Part shown: positions 8,787 to 17,253 of the stretch, piece by piece
How the letters are laid out: every line of letters begins with the position of its first letter
Position numbering within the stretch: the first letter of the stretch is position 1
From: Galbitalea sp. SE-J8
GTDB taxonomy: Bacteria > Actinomycetota > Actinomycetes > Actinomycetales > Microbacteriaceae
Direction: 5' to 3'
Assembly: GCF_030345695.1 (NCBI RefSeq)
Contig: NZ_JAUASV010000018.1
Span: 10,744-71,099, forward strand
DNA: 60,356 bases
Position numbers and translations under genes: made by a program
Notes under the pieces: model-generated
What the model was told of the DNA's origin: nothing
What the model saw: only the letters and a program-made list of their open reading frames with translations
Database searches by the model: none

Positions 8787-8830
8787 ACGGGACGGGCGTC
8801 CCGTATTCTCAAGCGGGACAGATGTCCCGA
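8787..8830. promoter_or_regulatory. Two TetR operators in the divergent promoter
   Basis: ACGGGAC-GGGC-GTCCCGT (8787-8804, perfect 7-bp arms) and CGGGAC-AGAT-GTCCCG (8814-8829) have centres about 26 bp apart. The second lies just before AAGGAG (8835-8840), the ribosome binding site of the SDR, so binding would block initiation in both directions. Confidence 0.85.
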
Positions 8831-8845
8831 TTATAAGGAGCGAAG

Positions 8846-9724
8846 ATGACCTCGTCGACGGCCGTCGTCACCGGCGGCAACTCAGGAGTGGGTCTCGAGG
8901 TGGTCCGGGCCCTCGCCCACCGCGGCTACCGAGTGCTGGTCGCCGCCCGCGACACCGAGAAGACGAGCCGCAGCGTCCGCGAGCTCGATGAGGGCGGCGC
9001 GAGCGTGCAGGCGGTTCCGCTCGACCTCGCCTCGCTCCGATCGGTCGCCAGGGCGGCGGATGAGATCCTCGCGAGGGCCGATCGGATCGACCTGCTGGTG
9101 AACAACGCCGGCATCATGTGGGCTCCGCCGTCCGAGACCGCCGACGGATTCGAGGTGCACTTCGGCGTGAACCATCTCGGTCATTTCGCCCTCACCCAGC
9201 GACTGCTGCCGAGCGTGATCGACGCCAACGGTCGCGTCGTGGTCGTCACGAGCCCCGCGCATCGCGCCGGGAGGGCGCCGGCGCGCGCTCTCTCGGGCGC
9301 TGCGGCGCGACCGGTCGAGTACTACTCGGACTCGAAGCTTGCGAATCTGCTGTTCGCGGGTGAGCTCAACCGGCGCCTCAGCGGCACCGGGGCGATCGCG
9401 GTCGCGGCGCATCCCGGAAGCGCTCGCACCGAGCTCAATCGCACGATGCCGTGGTTCGTTCGCGGCAGGAACTGGGGTCTGGCGCGTCCGATCACGCACT
9501 CCGCCCAGGCGGGCGCACAGTCGCTGCTGCGGGCCGCGACCGACTCGAGCCTGCACGGGGGCGAGTACCTCGGTCCCGGCGGGTGGCGCGAGTTCAGGGG
9601 CGAGCCCGCGATCCTCGAGCCCAGCGCCGTCTCCCGCGACCCGGCGGCGCAGCGGGAGCTCTGGGCGACGTCGGAGAGGGTGATCGCCGAATCGACCCGA
9701 AGGGACCACGGCGACGACGGATGA
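8846..9724 (+). CDS. Short-chain dehydrogenase/reductase (retinol-dehydrogenase-like)
   Basis: 292 aa NAD(P)-dependent oxidoreductase. Rossmann motif TGGNSGVG (residues about 9-16), NNAG in the fourth strand, catalytic YSDSK (about 158-162) and the following HPG. The length and C-terminal extension fit the WWOX/retinol-dehydrogenase-like SDR group. Control by the adjacent TetR implies a xenobiotic or toxic carbonyl substrate (inference). Confidence 0.88.
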   Translation: MTSSTAVVTGGNSGVGLEVVRALAHRGYRVLVAARDTEKTSRSVRELDEGGASVQAVPLDLASLRSVARAADEILARADRIDLLVNNAGIMWAPPSETADGFEVHFGVNHLGHFALTQRLLPSVIDANGRVVVVTSPAHRAGRAPARALSGAAARPVEYYSDSKLANLLFAGELNRRLSGTGAIAVAAHPGSARTELNRTMPWFVRGRNWGLARPITHSAQAGAQSLLRAATDSSLHGGEYLGPGGWREFRGEPAILEPSAVSRDPAAQRELWATSERVIAESTRRDHGDDG

Positions 9725-9823
9725 CGTGCCCGCGCGGTACGGATGACGCGCGCTCCGTCGCGCCGGCGCTGAGGTGAGAACACGTTGCTCTGCCGGATCT
9801 CGCGGCGGGGAGCAGACGTCCGA

Positions 9824-9860
9824 GCAACCCATACGCAGCCACGAGCGGCGGATGGGTTGC
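9824..9860. terminator. Hairpin between convergent SDR and GNAT genes
   Basis: GCAACCCAT (9824-9832) and ATGGGTTGC (9852-9860) form a perfect 9-bp stem with a 19-nt loop midway between the two converging genes. No strong T-run; possible bidirectional terminator. Confidence 0.5.
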
Positions 9861-9866
9861 CAGGCA

Positions 9867-10483
9867 TCACGCGCCGGCCGGCGCGACCGTCTTGCGCATC
9901 ACCGTCTTGCTCGTGCCGATGTGGCGCTCGAACGTGAACCCCGCCTTCTCGAACATCGTCCGCGTGCCGTTGTGGAGGAACGAGGACGACGTCCTCTTGC
10001 CGGGCGGCAGCTCGTTCGGGAACGAGACCACCTCGCCCCCGCCGGCCAGCGCGATCAGCGCGAGCGCGCCATCCAGCGCCTCCCTCGCCACTCCCGACCG
10101 CCGGTGGTCACGGTCGACGAAGAAGCACGTGATCCGCCAGGGGGCCGGCGAGGTCTCGCCGGCGTCGTACTGCTTGCGGTGGTAGATCCGCGGCAGCTCG
10201 AGCGGACTGCCGTACTCGCACCAGGCGATCGCGTTCTCGCCGTCGAAGACGAGCGCGGCGTGCGCGACGCCCTCGGCCACGAGCCGCTGCTTGAACGTCG
10301 GGCCGTCGTACTCGCTCTTGACCGTGCGCTCCGTGTCGCCGTGGAAATACGAGCAGTAGCAGCCGCCCCAGACGCCGTTGTGCTTCTGGGCGAGCGCCAG
10401 CCACGCCGGAAGGTCTCGGGCGTGAGCGGCCTGATCACGCGCGACGACGTCGCGTCCGCCTCGCCGTCTGTCTCAGCGCCCAT
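9867..10483 (-). pseudogene. GNAT-family N-acetyltransferase, frameshifted
   Basis: The start at ATG 10483 gives MGAETDGEADATSSRVIRPL and TPETF. Near 10405-10413 the coding frame jumps: the next frame continues PAWLALAQKHNGVWGGCYCS, YFHGDTERTVKSEYDGPTFK, then AEGVAHAALVFDGENAIAWC and the acetyl-CoA fold (WRITCFFVDRDHRRSGVARE, EVVSFPNELP, FLHNGTRTMFEKAGFTFERH). One missing base at this point explains the break, so the gene is either inactive or carries a sequencing error. The C-terminal part alone (from 10280) lacks the first third of the fold. The substrate is unknown. Confidence 0.8.
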
Positions 10484-10715
10484 CGAGGACTCCCGGTCGT
10501 CCACGGCGCACGGCCGCCGTGGACAGGGTCGGAACGTCGTCGCCCATGCCGGACTCCTCGCGTCGGTGCCGCCATTCTGCCGACCGATCCGGATGCTCGA
10601 CAAGGCCCGGTGCTGCATCCGTCGACTTCGCCGCGAGCCTGCTGGTTATCGCCCCGCTCGCACCCGGACCGAAACAGAATGAGCGGAGCGGGACGATTCG
10701 AGACAGGAGAACCCC

Positions 10716-11225
10716 ATGAGCGCGAGCACAGCCCACGTCGTCGTCGGCGTGGTTCCCGGTCAGCCGGATGCCGTCATCGAGACCGCCGCGACGTTCGCGG
10801 AGCGCTTCCACGCCGACCTGGTGTGCGCCTGGGTCGACGTGGGCCGATACGCCATCGGGACCGGCCTGGACGGTGCGGTCGTGTCGCTGTCGATCGATCC
10901 CGACCTCGCCGACGGGATGCCCGAGGTGTTCGACCCGGCGCTGCGTGAGTCGATCGCCGCGACCCTCGACAAGCGCGGTGTGGCGTGGTCGACTCGCGCC
11001 CTCGCGGGCAGCCCGGCGAGCGAGCTCGCGCGCCTCGCGGACGAGCTCGACGCCGCACTCATCGTGGTCGGCACGCGCGAGCCGGGCGTGATGGGCTCGA
11101 TGCGCGAGTTCTTCGCCGGCTCGGTGGCCGTCCAGCTCGCCCACCGTCAGCACCGTCCGATCGTGGTGGTGCCGCTGAGCCCGGTCGGCATCGACGACCG
11201 GTTGCCGTGGGACCAGACCGCGTGA
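10716..11225 (+). CDS. Universal stress protein (UspA family)
   Basis: 169 aa single Usp domain. It begins HVVVGVVPGQPDAVIETAA and carries the ATP-binding signature GTREPGVMGSMREFFAGSV (about residues 128-146), close to the G-x2-G-x9-G(S/T) pattern of ATP-binding members. A -10-like CAGAAT and an AGGAG ribosome binding site precede the ATG. Monocistronic; probably stress- or stationary-phase-induced (family knowledge). Confidence 0.88.
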   Translation: MSASTAHVVVGVVPGQPDAVIETAATFAERFHADLVCAWVDVGRYAIGTGLDGAVVSLSIDPDLADGMPEVFDPALRESIAATLDKRGVAWSTRALAGSPASELARLADELDAALIVVGTREPGVMGSMREFFAGSVAVQLAHRQHRPIVVVPLSPVGIDDRLPWDQTA

Positions 11226-11417
11226 CGCACCGTCCGGCCCGGTGATCCGGGACCGGTACCGGCACCGAGAGCGGCACAGACACAGGCACAGGCGCAGGCG
11301 CCGCTGCGCCCGCCGGTACTGACCTCCGCCGCTCGCCCCGCCGCCCGCCCCGCCGGCCGTCCGTTCGTCGTGATCCGCGACGCCGTCGCGGGGCGGGGCT
11401 AGGTCCGTGGCGATTCG

Positions 11418-11477
11418 CTGCTTAATCGCTTGACCAGAGCGAACCCGTGCGCTACCGTCAGGTGATCAAGCGTTTAA
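11418..11477 (+). promoter_or_regulatory. Fructan-operon promoter flanked by two LacI-type operators
   Basis: -35 TTGACC (11430-11435), 17-bp spacer, -10 TACCGT (11453-11458), start near 11465. Operator 1, TTAATCGCTTGA (11422-11433), covers the -35. Operator 2, TCAAGCGTTTAA (11466-11477), is its inverted near-copy just after the start site. Both show the central CG half-site pattern of LacI-family operators. The repressor is probably the LacI protein encoded at 16198. Confidence 0.82.
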
Positions 11478-11500
11478 GCAGAACGGATTCATCGACGACG

Positions 11501-12973
11501 ATGACGGAGCCAGTCTTCTTCCAGCCCTCCGACGGATGGGTGGGCGACGTGATCCCCACGCAGCGGGACGGCGAGTTCCTGCTGTACTACCTGTTCGACG
11601 CGCGGGCCCAGCCGAAGGGCGGGATGCCGTGGCGTCTCGTCTCGACGCGCGACTTCGTGACCTTCGAGGACCGGGGGACGGGGCTGCCGAACGGCGGCGA
11701 GGACGACGAGGACTTCAACGCCTACACGGGCAGCATCGTCACCGACCCGACCGGCCTGCAGCACGTGTACTACACCGGCCAGAACCCGCGGCGGCTCGGC
11801 GCCGACGGCCGGCCGCTGCAGCTCGTCTGCCACGCGACGAGCCTCGACGGCGTGGCGTGGACGAAGCACCCCGAGGACACCGTCGGCGCGTCCGCGGGCT
11901 ACGAGACCGGCGACTGGCGCGACCCGTTCGTGTTCTTCGACGAGGGCGTCGGGCTCTGGCGCATGCTCGTGGCGGCGCGCCACGAGCACGGACCGGAGCG
12001 TCGCCGCGGCGTGATCGCGCAGCTCACCTCGACGGACCTCGTCACGTGGTCACCGGCCGGGCCGTTCTGGGACCCACGCCGCTATATCACCCACGAGTGC
12101 CCCGACGTCTTCCAGTGGGGCGAGTGGTGGTACCTCGTCTACTCGGAGTTCTCCGAGGGGTTCACGACGCGATACCGGATGGCGCGGAGCCCCGAGGGCC
12201 CGTGGCGCGTTCCCGAGCGCGACAGCGTCGACGGCCGCGCGTTCTACGCGTCGAAGTCGGTGGAGCGCGACGGCCGCCGGTTCTTCGTCGGCTGGATCGC
12301 GTCGAAGGCGGGCGGCACCGACGACGGCGCCTGGCAGTGGGCCGGCACCATGTCCGCGCTCGAGGCGCACCAGAGCCCGGACGGCACGCTCGACTTCGGC
12401 CTCCCCGCGGAGCTCGTGGCGAGCTTCGACGGCGAGCCCGTCCGCGCTCTCGCGTCGCAGGAGCTGAGCGCTCCCGACGGCTACGCGGTCGCGCTGACGG
12501 ATGCGGCGGTGCCGGCCCGCTTCCACGCCCGCCTCGCGATCGACATCGCCCCGGGCACGCGGGAGACCGGTCTGCTGCTGCGAGCCTCGGACGACGGCGA
12601 CGAGTCGTACATCCTGCGCCTCGAGCCCGCGCGGGGACGGCTCGTGTTCGACCGCTGGCCTCGACGCCGTCACGGCGGCGAGCAGTGGGAGATCTCGGGC
12701 GACGTGCCCTTCGCGATCGAGCTCGAGCGACCGTGCGCGCTCGAGCCCGGCCGCCACGACCTCGAGGTGCTCGTCGACGGCGACCTCCTCGTGGCCGTGG
12801 TGGACGGGAGAGTCGCCCTCAGCGCACGCATGTACGACCGCGTGAGCGGTCGCCTCGGTGTCTTTGCGGGTGAAGGCACCGTGGTCCTCCAGCACCTCGA
12901 CATCCGCAGCAGAACCGATACCGCACGAATCGCAGCACACCAACCGCTATCAATGGAGATGGAACGACAATGA
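11501..12973 (+). CDS. GH32-like beta-fructosidase (divergent subfamily)
   Basis: 490 aa, cytoplasmic (no signal peptide). Five-bladed propeller with C-terminal beta-sandwich (from about residue 320, GETRETGLLLRASDDGDES-type strands). The catalytic triad can be placed: nucleophile Asp in DGWVGDVIP replacing the classical NDPNG, transition-state Asp in WRDPFVFF, acid/base Glu in THECPDVFQ. It probably cleaves a fructose-containing oligosaccharide brought in by the following ABC system. First gene of the operon, directly behind the LacI-controlled promoter. ATG 11501 is the first start downstream of the inferred transcript start. Its stop overlaps the next start (ATGA). Confidence 0.85.
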   Translation: MTEPVFFQPSDGWVGDVIPTQRDGEFLLYYLFDARAQPKGGMPWRLVSTRDFVTFEDRGTGLPNGGEDDEDFNAYTGSIVTDPTGLQHVYYTGQNPRRLGADGRPLQLVCHATSLDGVAWTKHPEDTVGASAGYETGDWRDPFVFFDEGVGLWRMLVAARHEHGPERRRGVIAQLTSTDLVTWSPAGPFWDPRRYITHECPDVFQWGEWWYLVYSEFSEGFTTRYRMARSPEGPWRVPERDSVDGRAFYASKSVERDGRRFFVGWIASKAGGTDDGAWQWAGTMSALEAHQSPDGTLDFGLPAELVASFDGEPVRALASQELSAPDGYAVALTDAAVPARFHARLAIDIAPGTRETGLLLRASDDGDESYILRLEPARGRLVFDRWPRRRHGGEQWEISGDVPFAIELERPCALEPGRHDLEVLVDGDLLVAVVDGRVALSARMYDRVSGRLGVFAGEGTVVLQHLDIRSRTDTARIAAHQPLSMEMERQ

Positions 12974-14310
12974 CCAAGAACTGGACCCTCGCGGTCGCGA
13001 CCGCGGCCCTCGCGGCTCTCACCCTCGCCGGATGCTCCGGCGGAGGGCCGACCGGCGACTCCGGCAACATCGACCCCACCGGCGACATCAAGCCGCGGCA
13101 GATCTCGTGGCTGCTGTCGCGCAACTCCGCCGACCCGGTCGTCACGACGATGCAGGGCATCGCGGACGAGTACGCGAAGGCCCACCCGGGCTTCTCGCTC
13201 AAGCTCGTCACGACCCCCGACCGCCCGTCGTACATCCAGAAGTACGAGACCCTCGCGGCCGCCAACAAGCTGCCCGAGCTCTTCGACACCGACGCGACGC
13301 CGTTCGCCCAGAACCTCGCGAAGCAGGGGCGGATCATCGACGAGGAGAAGCTGCTCAAGGACCTCGGCATCTACGACTCGTTCCGCCCGAACGCGCTCGA
13401 CTACCAGCGCTTCGACGACGGCTCGCTCTACATGATCCCGCTCGAGTACCAGGCCGAGTACTTCTGGTACAACAAGGCCCTCTTCGAGAAGGCGGGCATC
13501 TCGGTGCCGGAGTCGCTCGACGACTTCCCGGCGATGTGCACGGCGCTCACCAAGGCCGGAGTCACGCCCATCGCGATCGACGGCGCCGACGGCTGGCCGC
13601 TCGAGCGCTACGTCTCCTACCAGCCGTTCCGCGTCGCCGGCCCCGACTACATCAAGCAGCTGAAGACGGGGAAGTCGTCGCTCACCGAGCCCGCGGGCCA
13701 GGCGATGACCAACTGGCTGAGCGATCTCGGCTCGGCCGGGTGCTTCCAGAAGGGCTTCTCGTCGAAGGGCTACTCCGACGCGCAGAACCTGTTCACCTCC
13801 GGTGGGGCCGCCGTCTACAACATCGGCACCTGGGAGCTCAGCAGCCTCGCGACCACGAAGCTCGACGCGAGCGTGCGCGACGACGTCGACTTCTTCACGC
13901 TGCCCATGACGGACGGCTCGCCGACCGCGGCCAACGACTTCGTCGTGACCTCGGGCATCGGCGTCGCCGTCAACTCGTCGACCTTCGACCCGCTCGTCAA
14001 GGACTTCCTGAAGTTCGCGCTGTCGAAGTACTACTCGACCTACGCGCAGAGCGGGGCGCTGTCGCCGACCAAGGACGTGACGACGACGATTCCCGCGGAT
14101 GCGACCCCGCTGTACCAGAAGGCGATCGACTCGGCGAACTCCGCCGGATCCGACCTCGTCATGCCGTGGGACACGCAGCTCGACCCCACCTCCAACACCA
14201 CGGTGCAGCAGGATCAGGTGCTGCTCGTGCAGGGGGACATGTCGCCGGACGACTTCACGAAGACCGTCGATGACGTGATCACCCAGAACGCGCCCAAGTA
14301 CTTCAAGTAG
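12970..14310 (+). CDS. Sugar ABC transporter substrate-binding lipoprotein
   Basis: 446 aa, family 1 extracellular solute-binding protein. The signal peptide ends in lipobox LAGC (Cys about residue 21), so it is anchored outside the membrane. PDRPSYIQKYETLAAANKLP and YMIPLEYQAEYFWYNKALFE are typical strands of carbohydrate binders. It is translationally coupled to the GH32-like gene and followed by two permeases without an ATPase gene, so it probably uses a shared MsiK-type ATPase encoded elsewhere. Confidence 0.92.
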   Translation: MTKNWTLAVATAALAALTLAGCSGGGPTGDSGNIDPTGDIKPRQISWLLSRNSADPVVTTMQGIADEYAKAHPGFSLKLVTTPDRPSYIQKYETLAAANKLPELFDTDATPFAQNLAKQGRIIDEEKLLKDLGIYDSFRPNALDYQRFDDGSLYMIPLEYQAEYFWYNKALFEKAGISVPESLDDFPAMCTALTKAGVTPIAIDGADGWPLERYVSYQPFRVAGPDYIKQLKTGKSSLTEPAGQAMTNWLSDLGSAGCFQKGFSSKGYSDAQNLFTSGGAAVYNIGTWELSSLATTKLDASVRDDVDFFTLPMTDGSPTAANDFVVTSGIGVAVNSSTFDPLVKDFLKFALSKYYSTYAQSGALSPTKDVTTTIPADATPLYQKAIDSANSAGSDLVMPWDTQLDPTSNTTVQQDQVLLVQGDMSPDDFTKTVDDVITQNAPKYFK

Positions 14311-14383
14311 CGCACACCCGATCCAGCCGTCCACGTCGGTGGGGGCCGCCAGCCGGCCCCCACCGACCGACAAGGAACCAGCC

Positions 14384-15265
14384 ATGCTCCCTCGACGCTC
14401 CCGGCTCTCGGTGCTCGTCTTCCTCGTGCCGCCGCTCGCGCTGTACGCGGTCGCGGTGCTGTTCCCCATCCTGCAGTCGCTCGTGCTGAGCTTCTTCTCG
14501 TGGGACGGCATCACCGACCTGCAGTTCGTCGGTCTCAGCAACTACGCGCACATGCTCACCGGCGACCCGGTGTTCTGGCGCGCGTTCCTCAACACGCTCG
14601 GCTACCTCGTGGTGTGCCTCGTGCTCCAGCTCGGCGGCGCGCTGCTCGTCTCCGCGCTGCTGCTCACGCTGCGCCGTGGCCGCGAGGTCATCAAGACGCT
14701 CTACCTGCTGCCGGCCGTGATCTCGACCGTCGCGATCGCGTTCCTCTTCCAGCGCATCTACTCGTTCGACCCGCAGGGACTCATCAACCAGCTGCTGTCC
14801 TGGGTGGGCCTCGGCGAGCTCGCCCGGCCGTGGCTGAGCGACGTGAACACCGTGCTCGTCGCGGTCTCCGCCCCCGAGGGCTGGCGCTTCAGCGGCCTGT
14901 ACATGCTCATCATCTACGCCGCGCTGCTCGCGGTGCCCCAGGAGCTCGAGGAGGCCGCCCGGATCGACGGCGCGTCGCGCTGGGTGATCTTCTGGCGCAT
15001 CCGTTTCCCGTACATCCGCCCCGTCTGGGTCACGACCACGATCATGGCCGCGACCTACGCGTTGCGCGGGTTCGACATCCCCTACCTGCTCACCAACGGC
15101 GGGCCGGGCCAGGCCTCGGAGCTGCTCACGACCTACATGTACAAGACGGCCTTCACGAGCACGAACTACGGCTACGCGAGCACCATGTCGGTGTTCATCG
15201 TCGTGGAGTGCCTCGTGGCGGTCGGACTCATCCTGCTGCTCCTCCGCCGGAAGGCCGACGCATGA
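14384..15265 (+). CDS. Carbohydrate ABC transporter permease (MalF/UgpA type)
   Basis: 293 aa, six predicted membrane helices, with the EAA loop EEAARIDGASRWVIFWRIRF (about residues 187-206) that contacts the ATPase. The ATG at 14384 is chosen because AAGGAA lies 8-9 nt upstream; in-frame codons further upstream lack such a site. The end overlaps the second permease by ATGA. Confidence 0.92.
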   Translation: MLPRRSRLSVLVFLVPPLALYAVAVLFPILQSLVLSFFSWDGITDLQFVGLSNYAHMLTGDPVFWRAFLNTLGYLVVCLVLQLGGALLVSALLLTLRRGREVIKTLYLLPAVISTVAIAFLFQRIYSFDPQGLINQLLSWVGLGELARPWLSDVNTVLVAVSAPEGWRFSGLYMLIIYAALLAVPQELEEAARIDGASRWVIFWRIRFPYIRPVWVTTTIMAATYALRGFDIPYLLTNGGPGQASELLTTYMYKTAFTSTNYGYASTMSVFIVVECLVAVGLILLLLRRKADA

Positions 15266-16155
15266 CCACCGCACTCCGCACGAGCATCCCCGCAGCCCCG
15301 CGTCCCCGCCGCCGCTCCGGCCGGCCCCGTCTGACCGCGTTCGACGCGATCGCGCGGGCCCTCATCGCCATCATCCTCGTGGCGCAGGTCTACCCCCTCG
15401 CGTGGCTGTTCCTCACGAGCGTGCGCACCGAGAGCGACTTCGCATCGGGCGATCCCTTCGCCCTCCCGAGCTCGTTCACGCTCGACAACTACGTGCGCGC
15501 GTTCCAGCAGAACAACCTCGGCCTCAACATCCTCAACAGCCTCGTCGTCACGATGGGCGCGAACCTGCTCATCGTGCTGCTGGGCATGATGGGCGCCTAC
15601 GCGCTGCAGGTGCTCGGCTTCCGGTTCAGCCGGCTCGTGCGCGGCATCTTCATGATCGGCATCATCGTGCCGGTGCAGATCGCGCTCGTGCCGCTGTTCA
15701 TCAACTACTCGCGCGTCGGCCTGCTCGACACGTACCAGTCGATGATCATCCCGCTCGCGGGCTTCGCGCTGCCGATGTCGATCTACCTGTTCTCGTCGTT
15801 CTTCGAGTACATCCCGCTCGAGCTCTACGAGGCGGCATCGCTCGACGGGGCCGGTCCGTACCGCATCTTCGGGCAGATCACGCTCCCGCTCTCGGTGAAC
15901 ACGATCGTCACGGTGGTGCTCGTGAACAGCATCTTCATCTGGAACGACTTCATCTTCGCCAACACGTTCGTGCTCTCCGACGGTCTGAAGACCATCCCGC
16001 TCGGACTGCAGAACTACATCGCCGCGATGGGCAAGATCGACTGGACCGCGACGTTCGCGGCCGTGTGCGTGACGATCACGCCGCTGCTGCTCGTCTTCCT
16101 CGTGCTGAACCGCGCGATCAGCTACGGCCTGAGCGCCGGTGCGACCAAGGGCTGA
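15262..16155 (+). CDS. Carbohydrate ABC transporter permease (MalG/UgpE type)
   Basis: 297 aa. A basic N-terminus (PRPRRRSGRPRL) is followed by six helices. The EAA loop is EAASLDGAGPYRIFGQITLP (about residues 190-209). Pairs with the upstream permease to form the channel for the sugar bound by the lipoprotein at 12970. Confidence 0.92.
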   Translation: MTTALRTSIPAAPRPRRRSGRPRLTAFDAIARALIAIILVAQVYPLAWLFLTSVRTESDFASGDPFALPSSFTLDNYVRAFQQNNLGLNILNSLVVTMGANLLIVLLGMMGAYALQVLGFRFSRLVRGIFMIGIIVPVQIALVPLFINYSRVGLLDTYQSMIIPLAGFALPMSIYLFSSFFEYIPLELYEAASLDGAGPYRIFGQITLPLSVNTIVTVVLVNSIFIWNDFIFANTFVLSDGLKTIPLGLQNYIAAMGKIDWTATFAAVCVTITPLLLVFLVLNRAISYGLSAGATKG

Positions 16156-16197
16156 GGCGACCTCTGGATACACTGCGGGTGGAGGCGAGGGTGACCG

Positions 16198-17253
16198 ATG
16201 GCTGAACCGAGCGACGGGGTCGCGCCGGACGGCGACGGGATCGAGCGACCCAGCCATCCGGTCACGATGAAGGATGTCGCCCGGGCGGCCGGCGTGTCCG
16301 TCGCGACGGTCTCGCTCGTGCTCAACAACAAGAAGAACGCGCGGATCGGCGAGGACGCTCGTCGTCGCGTGCGGGACGCGATCGACGCGCTCGGCTACCG
16401 TCCGAACGCTCTCGCCCAGAACCTCGTGAACGGCAGCTCGCGGTTCATCGGACTCGTGGCCGACGCGATCGCGACGACGCCGTTCGCGGGGCAGATCATC
16501 CACGGCGCACAGGACGAGGCGTGGCGCCACGGCTACGTGCTGCTCGTCGCGAACACGGAGGCCGACGAACGGGCGGAGCGGGAGGCGATCGCGATGATGC
16601 TCGAGCACAAGGTGCGCGGCATCCTGTACTCCACGTGGTACCACCGTGCGGTCGCGGTGCCCGTGGCGCTCGGCGAGACCGAGTTCGTGCTGGTCAACTG
16701 CTTCGCGGAGCGGGGGCGGTCCTCCGCGGTCGTGCCGGACGAGGAGCAGGGCGGGCGGCGGGCGACCGAGCTGCTGCTCGCCCGGGGACACCGCCGCATC
16801 GCGTTCGTCAACACCACGACCGAGTCGCCGGCGCGCTCCGGGCGCCTCGCGGGGTATCGCGCGGCGCTGGAGTCGGCGGGCGCGCCGTTCGACGAGCGGC
16901 TCGTCTTCGAGGCGCAGCCCGATCAGGACGGCGGGTTCGAGATCGTGGAGACGATCCTCGACAGCGGCGCGTCCGCGGTGTTCTGCCACAACGATCGCGT
17001 CGCGATGGGCCTGTACGACGGACTCCACCAGCGCGGCGTGCGCGTGCCGGCCGACATCTCCGTCGTCGGCTTCGACAACCAGGAGGTCATCGCGGCGCAC
17101 CTGCACCCGCCGCTGTCGACGGTCGCGCTGCCGCACTACGAGCTCGGCGCGCGAGGCGTACGCGTGCTCCTCGGGCTCGAGGAGAGCGTCGGGCCGTCCC
17201 CCATCCTCGTCGAGTGCCCGGTCGTGGAGCGCGAATCGGTCGCGGCCCCGTGA
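16198..17253 (+). CDS. LacI-family repressor of the fructan operon
   Basis: 351 aa. HTH MKDVARAAGVSVATVSLVL (about residues 23-41), hinge helix RPNALAQNLVNG, then a periplasmic-binding-like effector domain ending with the VVGFDNQEVIAAHLHPPLST strand. A -10-like TACACT at 16169-16174 gives it a local promoter. The two operators at 11422 and 11466 are its likely targets. Effector probably fructose or a fructan fragment (context). Confidence 0.92.
   Translation: MAEPSDGVAPDGDGIERPSHPVTMKDVARAAGVSVATVSLVLNNKKNARIGEDARRRVRDAIDALGYRPNALAQNLVNGSSRFIGLVADAIATTPFAGQIIHGAQDEAWRHGYVLLVANTEADERAEREAIAMMLEHKVRGILYSTWYHRAVAVPVALGETEFVLVNCFAERGRSSAVVPDEEQGGRRATELLLARGHRRIAFVNTTTESPARSGRLAGYRAALESAGAPFDERLVFEAQPDQDGGFEIVETILDSGASAVFCHNDRVAMGLYDGLHQRGVRVPADISVVGFDNQEVIAAHLHPPLSTVALPHYELGARGVRVLLGLEESVGPSPILVECPVVERESVAAP

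Noticed and set aside
10484-10715. Extra gene upstream of the universal stress protein
   Set aside because: Frames lack start signals and conserved residues; the region is adequately explained as promoter sequence.
15172-17136. Very long minus-strand frame under the permease and LacI genes
   Set aside because: No recognisable domains; both covered plus-strand genes have complete conserved motifs.
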